37,335 nt of DNA, from NCBI GenBank assembly GCA_041447245.1, contig JBGMEA010000004.1, positions 1 to 37,335 of the forward strand. Direction: 5' to 3'. Shown here one piece after another: positions 6,966 through 16,003 of the stretch. Below the pieces are notes generated by a model, which was not told the DNA's origin, did no database searches, and saw nothing but the letters and a program-made list of their open reading frames with translations. Positions within the stretch are counted from its first letter, which is position 1, and each line of letters starts with the position of its first letter. The position numbers and the translations under genes were made by a program. The stretch comes from JBGMEA01 sp041447245 (GTDB lineage: Bacteria; Bacillota; Clostridia; Eubacteriales; Anaerofustaceae).

Positions 6966-7976
6966 TTATACGTATCCGTTTGGATTGTTCATTTGCCAAT
7001 TCCATGAATCTGCGCACATATCGATTAAGGTTCGTGTTGCTTTCCAATGCAGTTCCTCATTCGCTTTTTGGGGATCGGAATAATATTCGTCGATATCTCC
7101 GGGGCGTCTCGGATCAATGACATACGGAATCGGAATATGATTGGCTTTTTCGAAAGTCTCAATAATATCCATTACGGAATATCCGGTACCCGTTCCCAAA
7201 TTATAAGTTACTAAACCGCATCCGGTTTCTAATTTTTTAAGTGCTGCCAAATGACCGTTGGCCAGATCGCAGACATGGATATAATCTCTGACTCCGGTGC
7301 CGTCTTTTGTTTGATAGTCATTTCCGAAAACATGAAGTTCTTTTTGTTTTCCGATCGCCACTTGTGTGATATATGGCATCAGATTATTGGGGATGCCATT
7401 CGGATCTTCTCCCATCAATCCGCTTGGATGTGCTCCGATCGGATTGAAATAACGCAGAATCGCAATATTCATTTTCGGATTTGCAGAAGCAATATCAATT
7501 AGAATCTCTTCGATCATGGCTTTTGTTTTTCCGTAGCAATTTGCCGGATGAATTGGGAAATCTTCTTTTATTTTAGCCGTTTTTGGAATCCCATAAACAG
7601 TTGCGGAACTACTGAAAACAAAATTGATGACATTGTATTTCTGCATCGTTTCAAGAACACTGATAGCCGAATCTAAATTGTTTCTGTAGTATTTCAACGG
7701 GTCCGACATGGATTCGCCGACTGCTTTGTAACCCGCAAAATGAATCACAGAATCAATCGCTTCGTTGCGAAAAACCTGATCCAAAGCTGTGAGGTCACAT
7801 ACATCAATCCGATAGAATTTGGGACATTGACCCGTTATATGCTTGATCCGGTTCAAAACCTCTTGTTTGCTGTTTGAGAGATCGTCCGCAATAACTACTT
7901 CGTAACCCGCGTTGATCAGTGCAACGGCAGTATGACTGCCGATATAACCGACGCCTCCCGTAACCAATATACTCAT
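6966..7976 (-). CDS. galE: UDP-glucose 4-epimerase
   Basis: The 336-residue product interconverts UDP-glucose and UDP-galactose with bound NAD, feeding galactose use and cell-surface sugar synthesis. The Rossmann motif TGGVGYIGSH lies at residues 6-15, the catalytic Ser124 in FSSSATVYG, and the Tyr148-x-x-x-Lys152 pair in C-Y-G-K-T-K. Length and the full C-terminal sugar-binding half match GalE. The ATG at 7976 has GGAGAG upstream. A terminator at 7991-8020 separates it from the ABC transporter behind it, so it probably has its own transcript. No other galactose genes are near. Confidence 0.95.
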   Translation of the reverse strand: MSILVTGGVGYIGSHTAVALINAGYEVVIADDLSNSKQEVLNRIKHITGQCPKFYRIDVCDLTALDQVFRNEAIDSVIHFAGYKAVGESMSDPLKYYRNNLDSAISVLETMQKYNVINFVFSSSATVYGIPKTAKIKEDFPIHPANCYGKTKAMIEEILIDIASANPKMNIAILRYFNPIGAHPSGLMGEDPNGIPNNLMPYITQVAIGKQKELHVFGNDYQTKDGTGVRDYIHVCDLANGHLAALKKLETGCGLVTYNLGTGTGYSVMDIIETFEKANHIPIPYVIDPRRPGDIDEYYSDPQKANEELHWKATRTLIDMCADSWNWQMNNPNGYV

Positions 7977-7990
7977 TTGATTTACTCTCC

Positions 7991-8020
7991 AAAAAAATAG
8001 GGCAGAAATAAATGCTGCCC
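7991..8020 (-). terminator. Terminator of the nucleoside ABC transporter operon
   Basis: Minus strand GGGCAG (8020-8015) pairs with CTGCCC (8005-8000) and is followed by TATTTTTTT. It lies just past the last permease gene. Confidence 0.85.
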
Positions 8021-8041
8021 TCTGTAGGTTATTTTATTTTG

Positions 8042-9001
8042 TTATCTGCTGCCTTTGTCGTACGGAATTCCGGAAGCCTTCGGTGCCTGAGAAGACTTGG
8101 AAGAAAAGATGAGTACGATGATGGTGGCAATATAAGGGATCATTTTATAAACATTGCTCGGGATCGGCAGATTCTGAAGAAACGGAATACCGGAATACAC
8201 AGCCGCAAGAGTTTTCATCAGTCCAAAAAACAATGCTGCCAAAAAGATGCGCCCCGGCTTCCATTGTCCGAAAATCAATACTGCCAAAGCCAAAAATCCG
8301 TATCCGGCAACTGTTGCATTGAAATTTGTGGATGTGGGCACAACAAAAATCAATCCACCCATTCCCGCTAGGAACCCTGAAATCATGACACCTGCATAGC
8401 GGATTTTATAGATATTGATTCCAAGCGAGTCCGCAGCCTGAGGATGCTCTCCACAGGAGCGAAGTCTGAGCCCAAATCTTGTTTTATACAATACCAGTGC
8501 CGCGATCAGAAGAATCAAAATTCCGATATAGGTTGTAATATAGGCATTTTTGAAAAACATGTCTCCGATAACCGGAATGGAGCCCAATACGGGAACTTCA
8601 GCGATACGAAACTGATTGGAGAATGTGATCTGCTGAACGTTTTGAACCATACGTGCAGTAAAGATTGCAAAGGCCGGAGCAAACATATTGAGTGCTGTAC
8701 CGCTGATGACCTGATCCGCTTTCATATTGATTGAAGCATATGCGTGAAAGACAGAGTAGATCAGTCCGACTGCACCCGATATCAACAATGCGATCAGGAG
8801 CAAAGCCTGACCGTTCAGATCTGAATTCTGCTGCATAATTTTGATAAAGAAAATTCCGGTGAACGCTCCCATCAGCATAATGCCTTCCAACGCGATATTG
8901 ACTACACCGCTGCGTTCTGAAAACATGCCGCCCAATGCTACCACCAGCAGTGGAATGGAGAAGTACATTGTTTGCTGAACAAGAAAATAAACCACGCTCA
9001 T
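8042..9001 (-). CDS. Nucleoside-type ABC transporter permease (second permease, NupQ/YufQ-like)
   Basis: The 319-residue integral membrane protein has eight to ten hydrophobic helices and the BPD_transp_2 signature region (about residues 180-215) with LRSCGEHPQAADSLGINIYKIRY, the loop that meets the ATPase. It is the smaller of the paired permeases typical of BMP-dependent nucleoside importers. Its ATG overlaps the stop of the preceding permease by one base (TAATG), so the two are translationally coupled. It ends the operon before a strong terminator. The substrate is likely purine nucleosides by family, not proven. Confidence 0.9.
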   Translation of the reverse strand: MSVVYFLVQQTMYFSIPLLVVALGGMFSERSGVVNIALEGIMLMGAFTGIFFIKIMQQNSDLNGQALLLIALLISGAVGLIYSVFHAYASINMKADQVISGTALNMFAPAFAIFTARMVQNVQQITFSNQFRIAEVPVLGSIPVIGDMFFKNAYITTYIGILILLIAALVLYKTRFGLRLRSCGEHPQAADSLGINIYKIRYAGVMISGFLAGMGGLIFVVPTSTNFNATVAGYGFLALAVLIFGQWKPGRIFLAALFFGLMKTLAAVYSGIPFLQNLPIPSNVYKMIPYIATIIVLIFSSKSSQAPKASGIPYDKGSR

Positions 9002-10119
9002 TACAGTTCACCTTCCTTTTTCTTTCTTCTGTTCTGAAAGAAATTTTTAAATGCCAAAGAGAATGCACTGCAGTATATGATGACTGCAATGATGATGTTG
9101 ATGACTTCGGGAACAAAATCGAAACGCTGCATATAAAAGCCGCCTTGTGTAAGATAGGCGATGAATATTCCGGCAAAAAAGATGCCGACAGGATTGCTTA
9201 ATCCGAGCAATGCGACAGGGATTCCGTTGAATCCTTCGTTTGCGAGCACATCGACGACTGAGATGTATTTGCCTGTGGAAGAAAGGTAGAGAAGCCCGCC
9301 TCCCAATCCGGCAAGCGCTCCTGCAATCACCATAGATAAAACAATGCTCTTCTTTTCGTTAATGCCTGCATATCTGCTTGCATCTCTGTTGAAGCCGCAG
9401 GCCTTGAGTTCGTATCCGAATGTTGTTTTGTTCAGTATAATATAAATAATCGCAACGCATAGGATTGCGATGAAGAATCCGCTGTTCAGCCCTGCGCCCT
9501 GAAAGAGTTTGTCCAACCCGAGAGTCGGCAGAAATGTATTGGTCGGAAGGGTCTGATTTTTTGCGGAATCATATACGGTTTGTACAATCAAATAATTGAC
9601 CAGATACATACCGATGTAATTCATCATAATGGAAGAGATAACTTCGTTGACATTTCTGTATGCTTTCAGTATTCCGGGAATAAATGCCCAAAGTGCCCCT
9701 GCCAAGGCAGAACCCAAAAGCGCAACGATCCATAAAACGGAAGAGGGAATAAACGTCCATTTGACTCCGATATAAATAGCGACGTAAGCACCGACAATAA
9801 ACTGCCCCGGGGTTCCGATGTTGAATAACCCGGTTTTGAATGCAAATCCGACGGATAACCCTGTCATGATGATCGGGGTGGCCAAATATAAAACCTGTCC
9901 GATGCCGGAGGCGCCCCCGGAGAAACCTCCCGCCAGAATAGTCAAAAATCCGTTGAACGCCTGTGCCGGGTTGCTGATCAGGAGAACAATCAATCCGACA
10001 ATCAATCCGAGTGCGATTGCACCTAGGGAAGCGGAGAAACTTAAAAATCCGTTTTTCTTTGTTCCGATAATGATCAACTGCTTTGTTTTGTTTAAGACCT
10101 TTTGAAAGGATTGCTTCAT
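9001..10119 (-). CDS. Nucleoside-type ABC transporter permease (first permease, NupP/YufP-like)
   Basis: The 372-residue protein has an N-terminal cytoplasmic stretch, then about nine membrane helices. The coupling-loop region reads YELKACGFNRDASRYAGIN (about residues 236-254), the counterpart of the loop in the second permease. It overlaps the ATPase gene by four bases (ATGA) and the next permease by one, so the three subunits are made together. The larger size than its partner is normal for this family. A small homology-like kinship between the two permeases indicates an old duplication. Confidence 0.9.
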   Translation of the reverse strand: MKQSFQKVLNKTKQLIIIGTKKNGFLSFSASLGAIALGLIVGLIVLLISNPAQAFNGFLTILAGGFSGGASGIGQVLYLATPIIMTGLSVGFAFKTGLFNIGTPGQFIVGAYVAIYIGVKWTFIPSSVLWIVALLGSALAGALWAFIPGILKAYRNVNEVISSIMMNYIGMYLVNYLIVQTVYDSAKNQTLPTNTFLPTLGLDKLFQGAGLNSGFFIAILCVAIIYIILNKTTFGYELKACGFNRDASRYAGINEKKSIVLSMVIAGALAGLGGGLLYLSSTGKYISVVDVLANEGFNGIPVALLGLSNPVGIFFAGIFIAYLTQGGFYMQRFDFVPEVINIIIAVIIYCSAFSLAFKNFFQNRRKKKEGEL

Positions 10120-11642
10120 AGTTTCGCTCCTTTCTTGGATCCTGCCATATAAAGACCCAATTCTTTTTCTGTTACTTGTTTCGGGTCAAATTCTCCGACA
10201 ATTTCTCCTTCGTAAATGACAAGAATCCGATCCGCGAGGTTCAAGACTTCATCAAGTTCGAGGGAAACCAACAGAATTCCTTTACCGGAATCACGCTGTT
10301 CGACCAACTTTTTATGAATATATTCGATTGCTCCCACATCCAGTCCCCGCGTCGGCTGTACTGCAATCAGCAAGTCGGGATTTTTGTCAATTTCCCTTGC
10401 GACGATTGCTTTCTGCTGATTTCCTCCTGACATGCTTCGGGTTACCGTGACAGGTCCTTGTCCGCTGCGGATGTCATACAATTTGATCAGTTTGAGCGCA
10501 TATTCTCTGATTTTATCGAAATGCAAAAAACCGAATCGCTGAAACTGGGGTGTGAAATAAGACTGAAGGATCAGGTTTTCTTCCAACGTGTAGTTCAGAA
10601 TCAGCCCGTATTTTTGGCGGTCTTCCGGGATATGTCCGATTCCGCTTGTCAGACGCTTTCGGATGCCTGCTTTTGTAATATCCCGATCATTGATGCTGAT
10701 GCTTCCTTCTTCGAAAGGCATCATTCCGGTCAATGCATAGATTAATTGTGATTGTCCGTTTCCGTCTATTCCCGCAATGCATAAAATTTCTTTTTTATGC
10801 ACATCGAAATTGATATCTTTCAAAAGATTTTTTGAAGAATGTTTCGGTTTCATGGACAAATGTTCCACGGATAGAATTACGTCGCCCGGAGTTTGTTCGT
10901 CTTTATCGATTTTCAGGTTGATTTTCCTGCCGACCATCATTTCGGAAAGTGCTTCCGGAGTTGTTTTGGACACTTCAACCGTATCGATGTATTTCCCTTT
11001 TCTGAGAATCGTACAGCGATCTGCAACTTCCATAATTTCATTTAATTTATGCGTAATAAAAATGAGCGATTTTCCTTCTGCCGCCAGCCCCCGCATGATG
11101 TTCATCAATTCATCGATTTCCTGAGGGGTCAATACGGCCGTCGGTTCATCGAAAATCAGAATATCATTGTCGCGGTACAGCATTTTAAGTATTTCCACGC
11201 GTTGCTGCATTCCGACCGTGATATCCTGTATCAAAGCATCCGGATCTATCATCAGCCCGTATTGTTTGCTGAGCGCCATCGCTTTTTCGCGTGCTGCACT
11301 GAGTGAGAGAAAACCGAATTTGGTGTCCTCTGCCCCAAGAACGATGTTTTCCAATACTGTAAAGTTGCCGACAAGTTTAAAATGCTGGTGAACCATTCCA
11401 ATGCCTAGTCTGTTTGCATCGTTCGGATTGCTGATATTGACCGGCTCGCCGTTAATTTTGATTTGTCCGCTTTCCGGCTGATACAGTCCGAACAGAACGC
11501 TCATCAGTGTAGATTTTCCGGCACCGTTTTCGCCCAACAGAGCATGAATTTCTCCTTGCTTTACCAAAAGCGAAACATTATCGTTGGCGATAATGCCGGG
11601 AAAGATTTTCGTGATATTGAGCATCTCGATCACATAATCCAT
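10116..11642 (-). CDS. Nucleoside-type ABC transporter ATPase, double-domain (NupO/YufO-like)
   Basis: The 508-residue protein contains two ABC ATPase domains in tandem, as in simple-sugar and nucleoside importers. The first has Walker A GENGAGKS (near 37-44), a weak signature ITVGMQQR and Walker B ILIFDEPTAVLT. The second has an altered Walker A (GIDGNGQSQ, lacking the lysine), a clear signature MSGGNQQK and PTRGLD. Such asymmetry is usual in this family. An ATG at 11660 is possible, but GGAGGTGAT lies between it and the ATG at 11642, so 11642 is the start. It follows prmA by 40 bases. No BMP lipoprotein gene is present in the window. Confidence 0.93.
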   Translation of the reverse strand: MDYVIEMLNITKIFPGIIANDNVSLLVKQGEIHALLGENGAGKSTLMSVLFGLYQPESGQIKINGEPVNISNPNDANRLGIGMVHQHFKLVGNFTVLENIVLGAEDTKFGFLSLSAAREKAMALSKQYGLMIDPDALIQDITVGMQQRVEILKMLYRDNDILIFDEPTAVLTPQEIDELMNIMRGLAAEGKSLIFITHKLNEIMEVADRCTILRKGKYIDTVEVSKTTPEALSEMMVGRKINLKIDKDEQTPGDVILSVEHLSMKPKHSSKNLLKDINFDVHKKEILCIAGIDGNGQSQLIYALTGMMPFEEGSISINDRDITKAGIRKRLTSGIGHIPEDRQKYGLILNYTLEENLILQSYFTPQFQRFGFLHFDKIREYALKLIKLYDIRSGQGPVTVTRSMSGGNQQKAIVAREIDKNPDLLIAVQPTRGLDVGAIEYIHKKLVEQRDSGKGILLVSLELDEVLNLADRILVIYEGEIVGEFDPKQVTEKELGLYMAGSKKGAKL

Positions 11643-11682
11643 CCGATCACCTCCGTGCAAAATCTTTCATTCATATCTATCC

Positions 11683-12633
11683 TCAGTCTTCATTTTTTCC
11701 GATTATCAAATACCAGTCACCCATTTGCAGCGTTTCCAATACATGAATATGGTTTTCCCGATAAGCTTCCTGCACTTCCTCCACGGTATCCGTAATAATT
11801 CCGGAACTGATAAACAGGCCGTTCGGCTTCAGCACCCGTTTGATATCGGGAAGCAAACGTTTGATAACATTTGCGAATAAATTAGCGATGACAATATCCG
11901 AACGATCATTGATTTTATCTGTGAGGTCACCATGGATGATGGTGACGCGATCTTGCGTTTCATTCGTGATTACGCTGTTTCGGGCCGTAATAACAGCTGT
12001 CTCATCAATATCGATGCCGATAACCGAACGGCTCCCCAATAAGGCTGCAGCCACGGACAGGATGCCGCTTCCGCAACCCACATCAATGACGGTTTCCCCG
12101 TTCAGAATAAAACGTTCCAACGCCACCAGACACATCTGGGTCGTTTCATGCAGCCCCGAGCCGAAACTGTTTCCAGGATCAATCTGAATAATCGTTTTCC
12201 CAAGAGTATTGTTGTATTCTTCCCATGTGGGCTTTATTACAAGATTGCGACCGACTTCAAACGGTTTGAAATATTGTTTCCAATTGTTTTCCCAATCTTC
12301 ATCATGGACATTTTCAACCTCGATTTGTAAGGTTCCGAATTGTTTCTGCTCGTCCCGGGCAGAGAGCTCTCTGATTTGAGCATAAATCGAATGGATCAAA
12401 TCTTTGCCTTGAGGGGTGTCCGAAACATAAATTTTGATGTTCGGCGGGGTATCTGCAGAAGCGCTGAGATCTTCATCCACCAAATCCCACATATCGGAAT
12501 TTTCTTCGATAAACTGCTTCATCTCATCGGGATCATCGATGATAAATCCGGTGATTCCGAGATCAAGCAATACCCCCGTGACCGGCTCAATTCCTTCTTT
12601 CGAGGTGTAAATTGTTAGTTCATTCCAATTCAT
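11683..12633 (-). CDS. prmA: Ribosomal protein L11 methyltransferase
   Basis: The 316-residue protein trimethylates ribosomal protein L11 with SAM. It has the PrmA N-terminal substrate domain (MNWNELTIYTSKEGIEPV), the central linker with W-E-x-x-W-K (ENNWKQYFKPFEVG, about 115-128), DPGNSFGSGLHETT (152-165), the SAM motif D184-V-G-C-G-S-G190 and an IANLF motif in place of NPPY. The length is normal. A clear promoter lies 27 bases upstream and the ABC ATPase gene follows closely, so all four genes may share one transcript. In many Firmicutes prmA sits by dnaJ or rsmE, so this placement is uncommon. Confidence 0.95.
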   Translation of the reverse strand: MNWNELTIYTSKEGIEPVTGVLLDLGITGFIIDDPDEMKQFIEENSDMWDLVDEDLSASADTPPNIKIYVSDTPQGKDLIHSIYAQIRELSARDEQKQFGTLQIEVENVHDEDWENNWKQYFKPFEVGRNLVIKPTWEEYNNTLGKTIIQIDPGNSFGSGLHETTQMCLVALERFILNGETVIDVGCGSGILSVAAALLGSRSVIGIDIDETAVITARNSVITNETQDRVTIIHGDLTDKINDRSDIVIANLFANVIKRLLPDIKRVLKPNGLFISSGIITDTVEEVQEAYRENHIHVLETLQMGDWYLIIGKNED

Positions 12634-12659
12634 TTGCTGTACACTCCATAAGTGTTTTC

Positions 12660-12688
12660 ATTATACTTGAATTAAGATTGATTTACAA
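12660..12688 (-). promoter_or_regulatory. Promoter of prmA and the ABC transporter genes
   Basis: Minus strand TTGTAA (12688-12683), 17-base spacer, TATAAT (12665-12660), 27 bases before the prmA ATG. Confidence 0.75.
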
Positions 12689-12742
12689 GCAGATTAAAAA
12701 GTGCAATATAAGAAATTATTTCAAACAATCAAAATATAAATT

Positions 12743-12772
12743 AAAAAAGAAACGCTCACTGCGGAACGTTTC
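12743..12772 (-). terminator. Terminator of mscL
   Basis: Minus strand GAAACG (12772-12767) pairs with CGTTTC (12754-12749), extended by three weaker pairs, and is followed by TTTTTT. Confidence 0.75.
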
Positions 12773-12799
12773 CTCATGTGATTCAGAAAAGGATCGCAA

Positions 12800-13237
12800 T
12801 TACTTTTTCAGAAGATCTCTGATCTCCGTGAGCAGTTTTACATCATCGGGAACAGTCGGTTCGGCTGCCGTCTGCTGCTGGGTAGCTTTTTTCCGTTTGA
12901 AGCCATTCAGCCCTTTCACCATAAGAAAGACCACAAATGCAATAATCAGGAAATTGACGATGTTTTGAATGAATGTTCCGTATGTAATGGCGGATTGAAC
13001 GGTGCCATCAGTTGATTTGCTTAACACAATCTGCAGATTTTCGAAATTGATTTTTCCGATCAACAGTCCGATTACAGGCATAATGATGTCTTTTACCAGA
13101 GAATTGACAATTGCTGTAAATGCGCTGCCGATGATGATGCCGACGGCAAGATCCATAACACTGCCGCGTGAAATAAATTCTTTAAATTCCTTAATCAATC
13201 CGCTGTGCTCTTTTATTTTGTTCATGAGTTCCTCCAA
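12800..13237 (-). CDS. mscL: Large-conductance mechanosensitive channel MscL
   Basis: The 145-residue protein forms a pressure-release channel opened by membrane tension on hypo-osmotic shock. It shows the N-terminal amphipathic helix (KEFKEFISRGSVMDLAVGIIIGSAFTAIVNSLV split over residues 17-50), the glycine/alanine-rich pore helix, the periplasmic loop (about 60-85), TM2 (about 92-112) and the C-terminal helical bundle with a charged end (DVKLLTEIRDLLKK). Length matches the family. GGAGG lies just before the ATG. It has its own promoter and terminator, so it is monocistronic. Confidence 0.96.
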   Translation of the reverse strand: MEELMNKIKEHSGLIKEFKEFISRGSVMDLAVGIIIGSAFTAIVNSLVKDIIMPVIGLLIGKINFENLQIVLSKSTDGTVQSAITYGTFIQNIVNFLIIAFVVFLMVKGLNGFKRKKATQQQTAAEPTVPDDVKLLTEIRDLLKK

Positions 13238-13254
13238 GTCATATCGTTAAAAAT

Positions 13255-13283
13255 ATAATAGGACGATTTATCCGATAAGTCAA
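13255..13283 (-). promoter_or_regulatory. Promoter of mscL
   Basis: Minus strand TTGACT (13283-13278), 17-base spacer, TATTAT (13260-13255), about 18 bases before the gene. Confidence 0.75.
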
Positions 13284-13341
13284 CGAATGATTACGGTCAT
13301 TATCATTAGAATTTTCAGCAACCAATCGGAAACAGCGGATC

Positions 13342-13369
13342 AAAAAAGGAACCTTTTGTTAAGGGTTCC
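13342..13369 (-). terminator. Terminator of clpB
   Basis: Minus strand GGAACC (13369-13364) pairs with GGTTCC (13353-13348), with two further A-T pairs inside, and leads into a T-run (13347-13342). Confidence 0.8.
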
Positions 13370-13385
13370 TTTCTTTGATGTCAAT

Positions 13386-15986
13386 TTATTTGGTTACAAT
13401 CAGCTTTCCGCCCTCCAAATCCACTTTCAGATCAGTGCCGGGAGCCAAATCTTCTCCGATGATCATTTTCGCGATCATTGTTTCGACGTGTTTTTGGATG
13501 TAACGTTTTAGCGGTCTTGCCCCGAATACCGGATCGTATCCTTCGTCGGCAATCAAACTTTTTGCGCCTTCCGTAACAGTAAGCGTAAGCTGCTGATCGG
13601 CAAGTCTGCTTCTGAGATTTGACAGAAGCAGTTCGACAATCGATCCGATTTCATTTCTTGTGAGCGGTTTATAGAAAACAATATCATCCAATCGGTTCAG
13701 AAATTCCGGGCGGAATTGCTGGTGCAACAAATGCTGCACGGTTTCTTTTGCTTCATCGGTAATCTGTCCGTCCGTACCGATTCCGTCGAGAATATAATTC
13801 GATCCGAGGTTGGAAGTGAGGATAATCACTGTATTTTTGAAATCCACAGTACGTCCCTGAGAATCCGTAATGCGGCCGTCGTCCAGAACTTGCAGCAATA
13901 CATTAAACACATCGGGATGTGCTTTTTCGACCTCATCAAAGAGCAGTACGCTGTACGGTTTTCTTCGAACCGCTTCGGTCAGCTGTCCGCCTTCGTCATA
14001 CCCCACATATCCCGGAGGTGCTCCGATCAGTCGGGATACGGAAAATTTTTCCATATATTCCGTCATATCAATGCGGATTAAATTATGTTCGTCATCAAAC
14101 AACGCTTGTGCGAGAGTCTTTGCCAGTTCTGTTTTTCCGACACCTGTTGGCCCTAGGAACAGAAAGGAACCGATCGGACGGTTTGGATCCTGAATACCCG
14201 CTCTGGATCGCAGAATTGCTTCCGCGACCTTCTGCACGGCTTCATCCTGACCGATGACTCGCTCGTGAAGAATATCTTCCAAATGCAGCAGTTTTTCCCG
14301 TTCTCCTTCCAAAAGCTTGGATACGGGAATTCCTGTCCATCTTGCAATGATCCTGGCGATTTCTTCTTCGGTTACTTTATCTCTGAGAAGGGAATTGCCT
14401 TGTTCTGCTTCTTCTGCGATATGTTCTTCCTCTTCCAAAGCTTTTTGGAGTTGAGGAAGTTTGCCGTATTTGAGCTCTGCTGCTTTTGTCAGGTCGTAAT
14501 TACGCTCTGCCTGCTCGATTTCTGCATTGATCTGTTCCAGTTCTTCCCGCAGTTTCTGAACTTTTTGAATGGCGCTTTTTTCATTTTCCCATTTAGCTTT
14601 CATGCTGTTGAATTCTTCGCGCATTTCGGCCAGTTCTTTTTGTATCTGTTTGAGATGTTCCGCCGAAAGTTTGTCACTTTCTTTTTTCAATGCGGCTTCT
14701 TCGATTTCATGTTGCATGATTTTACGGGAAATGATGTCGAGTTCAGTCGGCATGGAGTCGATTTCCGTGCGGATCATGGCACATGCTTCATCTACAAGAT
14801 CAATTGCTTTATCGGGAAGAAATCGATCCGAAATGTACCGATGAGAGAGCACTGCAGCAGCAATCAGCGCCTGATCCTGTATTTTGACTCCATGATATAC
14901 TTCGTATCGTTCTTTAAGCCCCCGCAGGATGGATATGGTATCTTCCACTGTCGGTTCGTCCACCATAACGGGTTGGAATCTTCGTTCCAGAGCGGCATCT
15001 TTTTCGATGTATTTTCGGTATTCGTCAAGAGTAGTGGCTCCGATACAGTGCAGTTCTCCTCTGGCTAGCATAGGTTTCAGAAGATTTCCGGCATCCATGG
15101 AGCCTTCCGTTTTACCCGCTCCGACAATTGTATGCAACTCATCGATGAACAGAATGATTTGACCTTCGCTTTTTTTGACCTCTTCCAAAACCGCTTTCAG
15201 ACGTTCTTCGAATTCTCCCCTGAATTTCGCACCCGCAATCAGTGCACCCATATCAAGCGAGAATATCTTACGATCTTTCAAGCTGTTCGGAACGTCTCCT
15301 CTTACGATTCGAAGTGCGAGGCCTTCCGCGATTGCGGTTTTCCCGACGCCCGGTTCCCCGATCAAAACAGGATTGTTTTTGGTCTTTCGGGATAGGATAC
15401 GAATGACATTTCTGATTTCATCGTCTCTGCCGATGACCGGATCGAGTTTGTTGTTTTTTGCCATTTCGACAAGATCGCGGCCGTATTTTTCCAATGCGTC
15501 ATAAGTATCTTCCGGAGTATCTGTCGTGACTCTGGTATTGCCTCTGACTGCGGCAAGCACATTCATGAAATTCGTTTTTTCAAATGTATATTCCGTAAAT
15601 ACACGTTTGAGGGACGCATTCGGTTTGTCGATGACTGCGAGCATGATATGTTCGACAGACACGAACTCGTCTTTCATCTGTTCGGCCTTACGTTCTGCCG
15701 CAACAAGAGTATTGTCCACTTCCGGGGAAATGTAGACTTTCCCGCTTTCTCTTCCGCTTCCGGACATTTTAGGCAGCTTTTCGATCTCCTTCAAGACCGA
15801 GCCTGTGAAAGACTTTACGTCAATCCCCATTTTTTTGAGCAGTTCGGGAATGAGTCCGTTCTCCTGCAAAAGCAGAGCGTATACCAAATGCTCCTGTTCA
15901 ATTTGCGGATTGCCATATTCCACGCTGAAGTTTTGGGCGTCCTGTATTGCTTCGATTGATTTTTGCGTTAATTTCTGTGTGTTCAT
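13386..15986 (-). CDS. clpB: ATP-dependent chaperone ClpB (Hsp104 disaggregase)
   Basis: The 866-residue protein rescues aggregated proteins together with DnaK. The order is: Clp N-domain repeats (1-145), first AAA+ domain with Walker A GEPGVGKT (210-217), the long coiled-coil middle domain (about 400-530, rich in E, K, L and Q) that marks ClpB rather than ClpC or ClpA, and the second AAA+ domain with GPTGVGKT and a C-terminal D2-small domain. Length is normal for ClpB. The gene lies 17 bases after an RHH-like gene that has the only visible promoter, so the two form an operon. No CIRCE or CtsR site is seen upstream, which is unusual for a Firmicute clpB. Confidence 0.97.
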   Translation of the reverse strand: MNTQKLTQKSIEAIQDAQNFSVEYGNPQIEQEHLVYALLLQENGLIPELLKKMGIDVKSFTGSVLKEIEKLPKMSGSGRESGKVYISPEVDNTLVAAERKAEQMKDEFVSVEHIMLAVIDKPNASLKRVFTEYTFEKTNFMNVLAAVRGNTRVTTDTPEDTYDALEKYGRDLVEMAKNNKLDPVIGRDDEIRNVIRILSRKTKNNPVLIGEPGVGKTAIAEGLALRIVRGDVPNSLKDRKIFSLDMGALIAGAKFRGEFEERLKAVLEEVKKSEGQIILFIDELHTIVGAGKTEGSMDAGNLLKPMLARGELHCIGATTLDEYRKYIEKDAALERRFQPVMVDEPTVEDTISILRGLKERYEVYHGVKIQDQALIAAAVLSHRYISDRFLPDKAIDLVDEACAMIRTEIDSMPTELDIISRKIMQHEIEEAALKKESDKLSAEHLKQIQKELAEMREEFNSMKAKWENEKSAIQKVQKLREELEQINAEIEQAERNYDLTKAAELKYGKLPQLQKALEEEEHIAEEAEQGNSLLRDKVTEEEIARIIARWTGIPVSKLLEGEREKLLHLEDILHERVIGQDEAVQKVAEAILRSRAGIQDPNRPIGSFLFLGPTGVGKTELAKTLAQALFDDEHNLIRIDMTEYMEKFSVSRLIGAPPGYVGYDEGGQLTEAVRRKPYSVLLFDEVEKAHPDVFNVLLQVLDDGRITDSQGRTVDFKNTVIILTSNLGSNYILDGIGTDGQITDEAKETVQHLLHQQFRPEFLNRLDDIVFYKPLTRNEIGSIVELLLSNLRSRLADQQLTLTVTEGAKSLIADEGYDPVFGARPLKRYIQKHVETMIAKMIIGEDLAPGTDLKVDLEGGKLIVTK

Positions 15987-16003
15987 AAAATACCTCCGAT
16001 GAA

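Noticed and set aside
14265..15068. 267-codon plus-strand frame inside clpB
   Set aside because: Phe- and Ser-rich composition is typical of the antisense of a charged coiled-coil region; clpB itself is certain.
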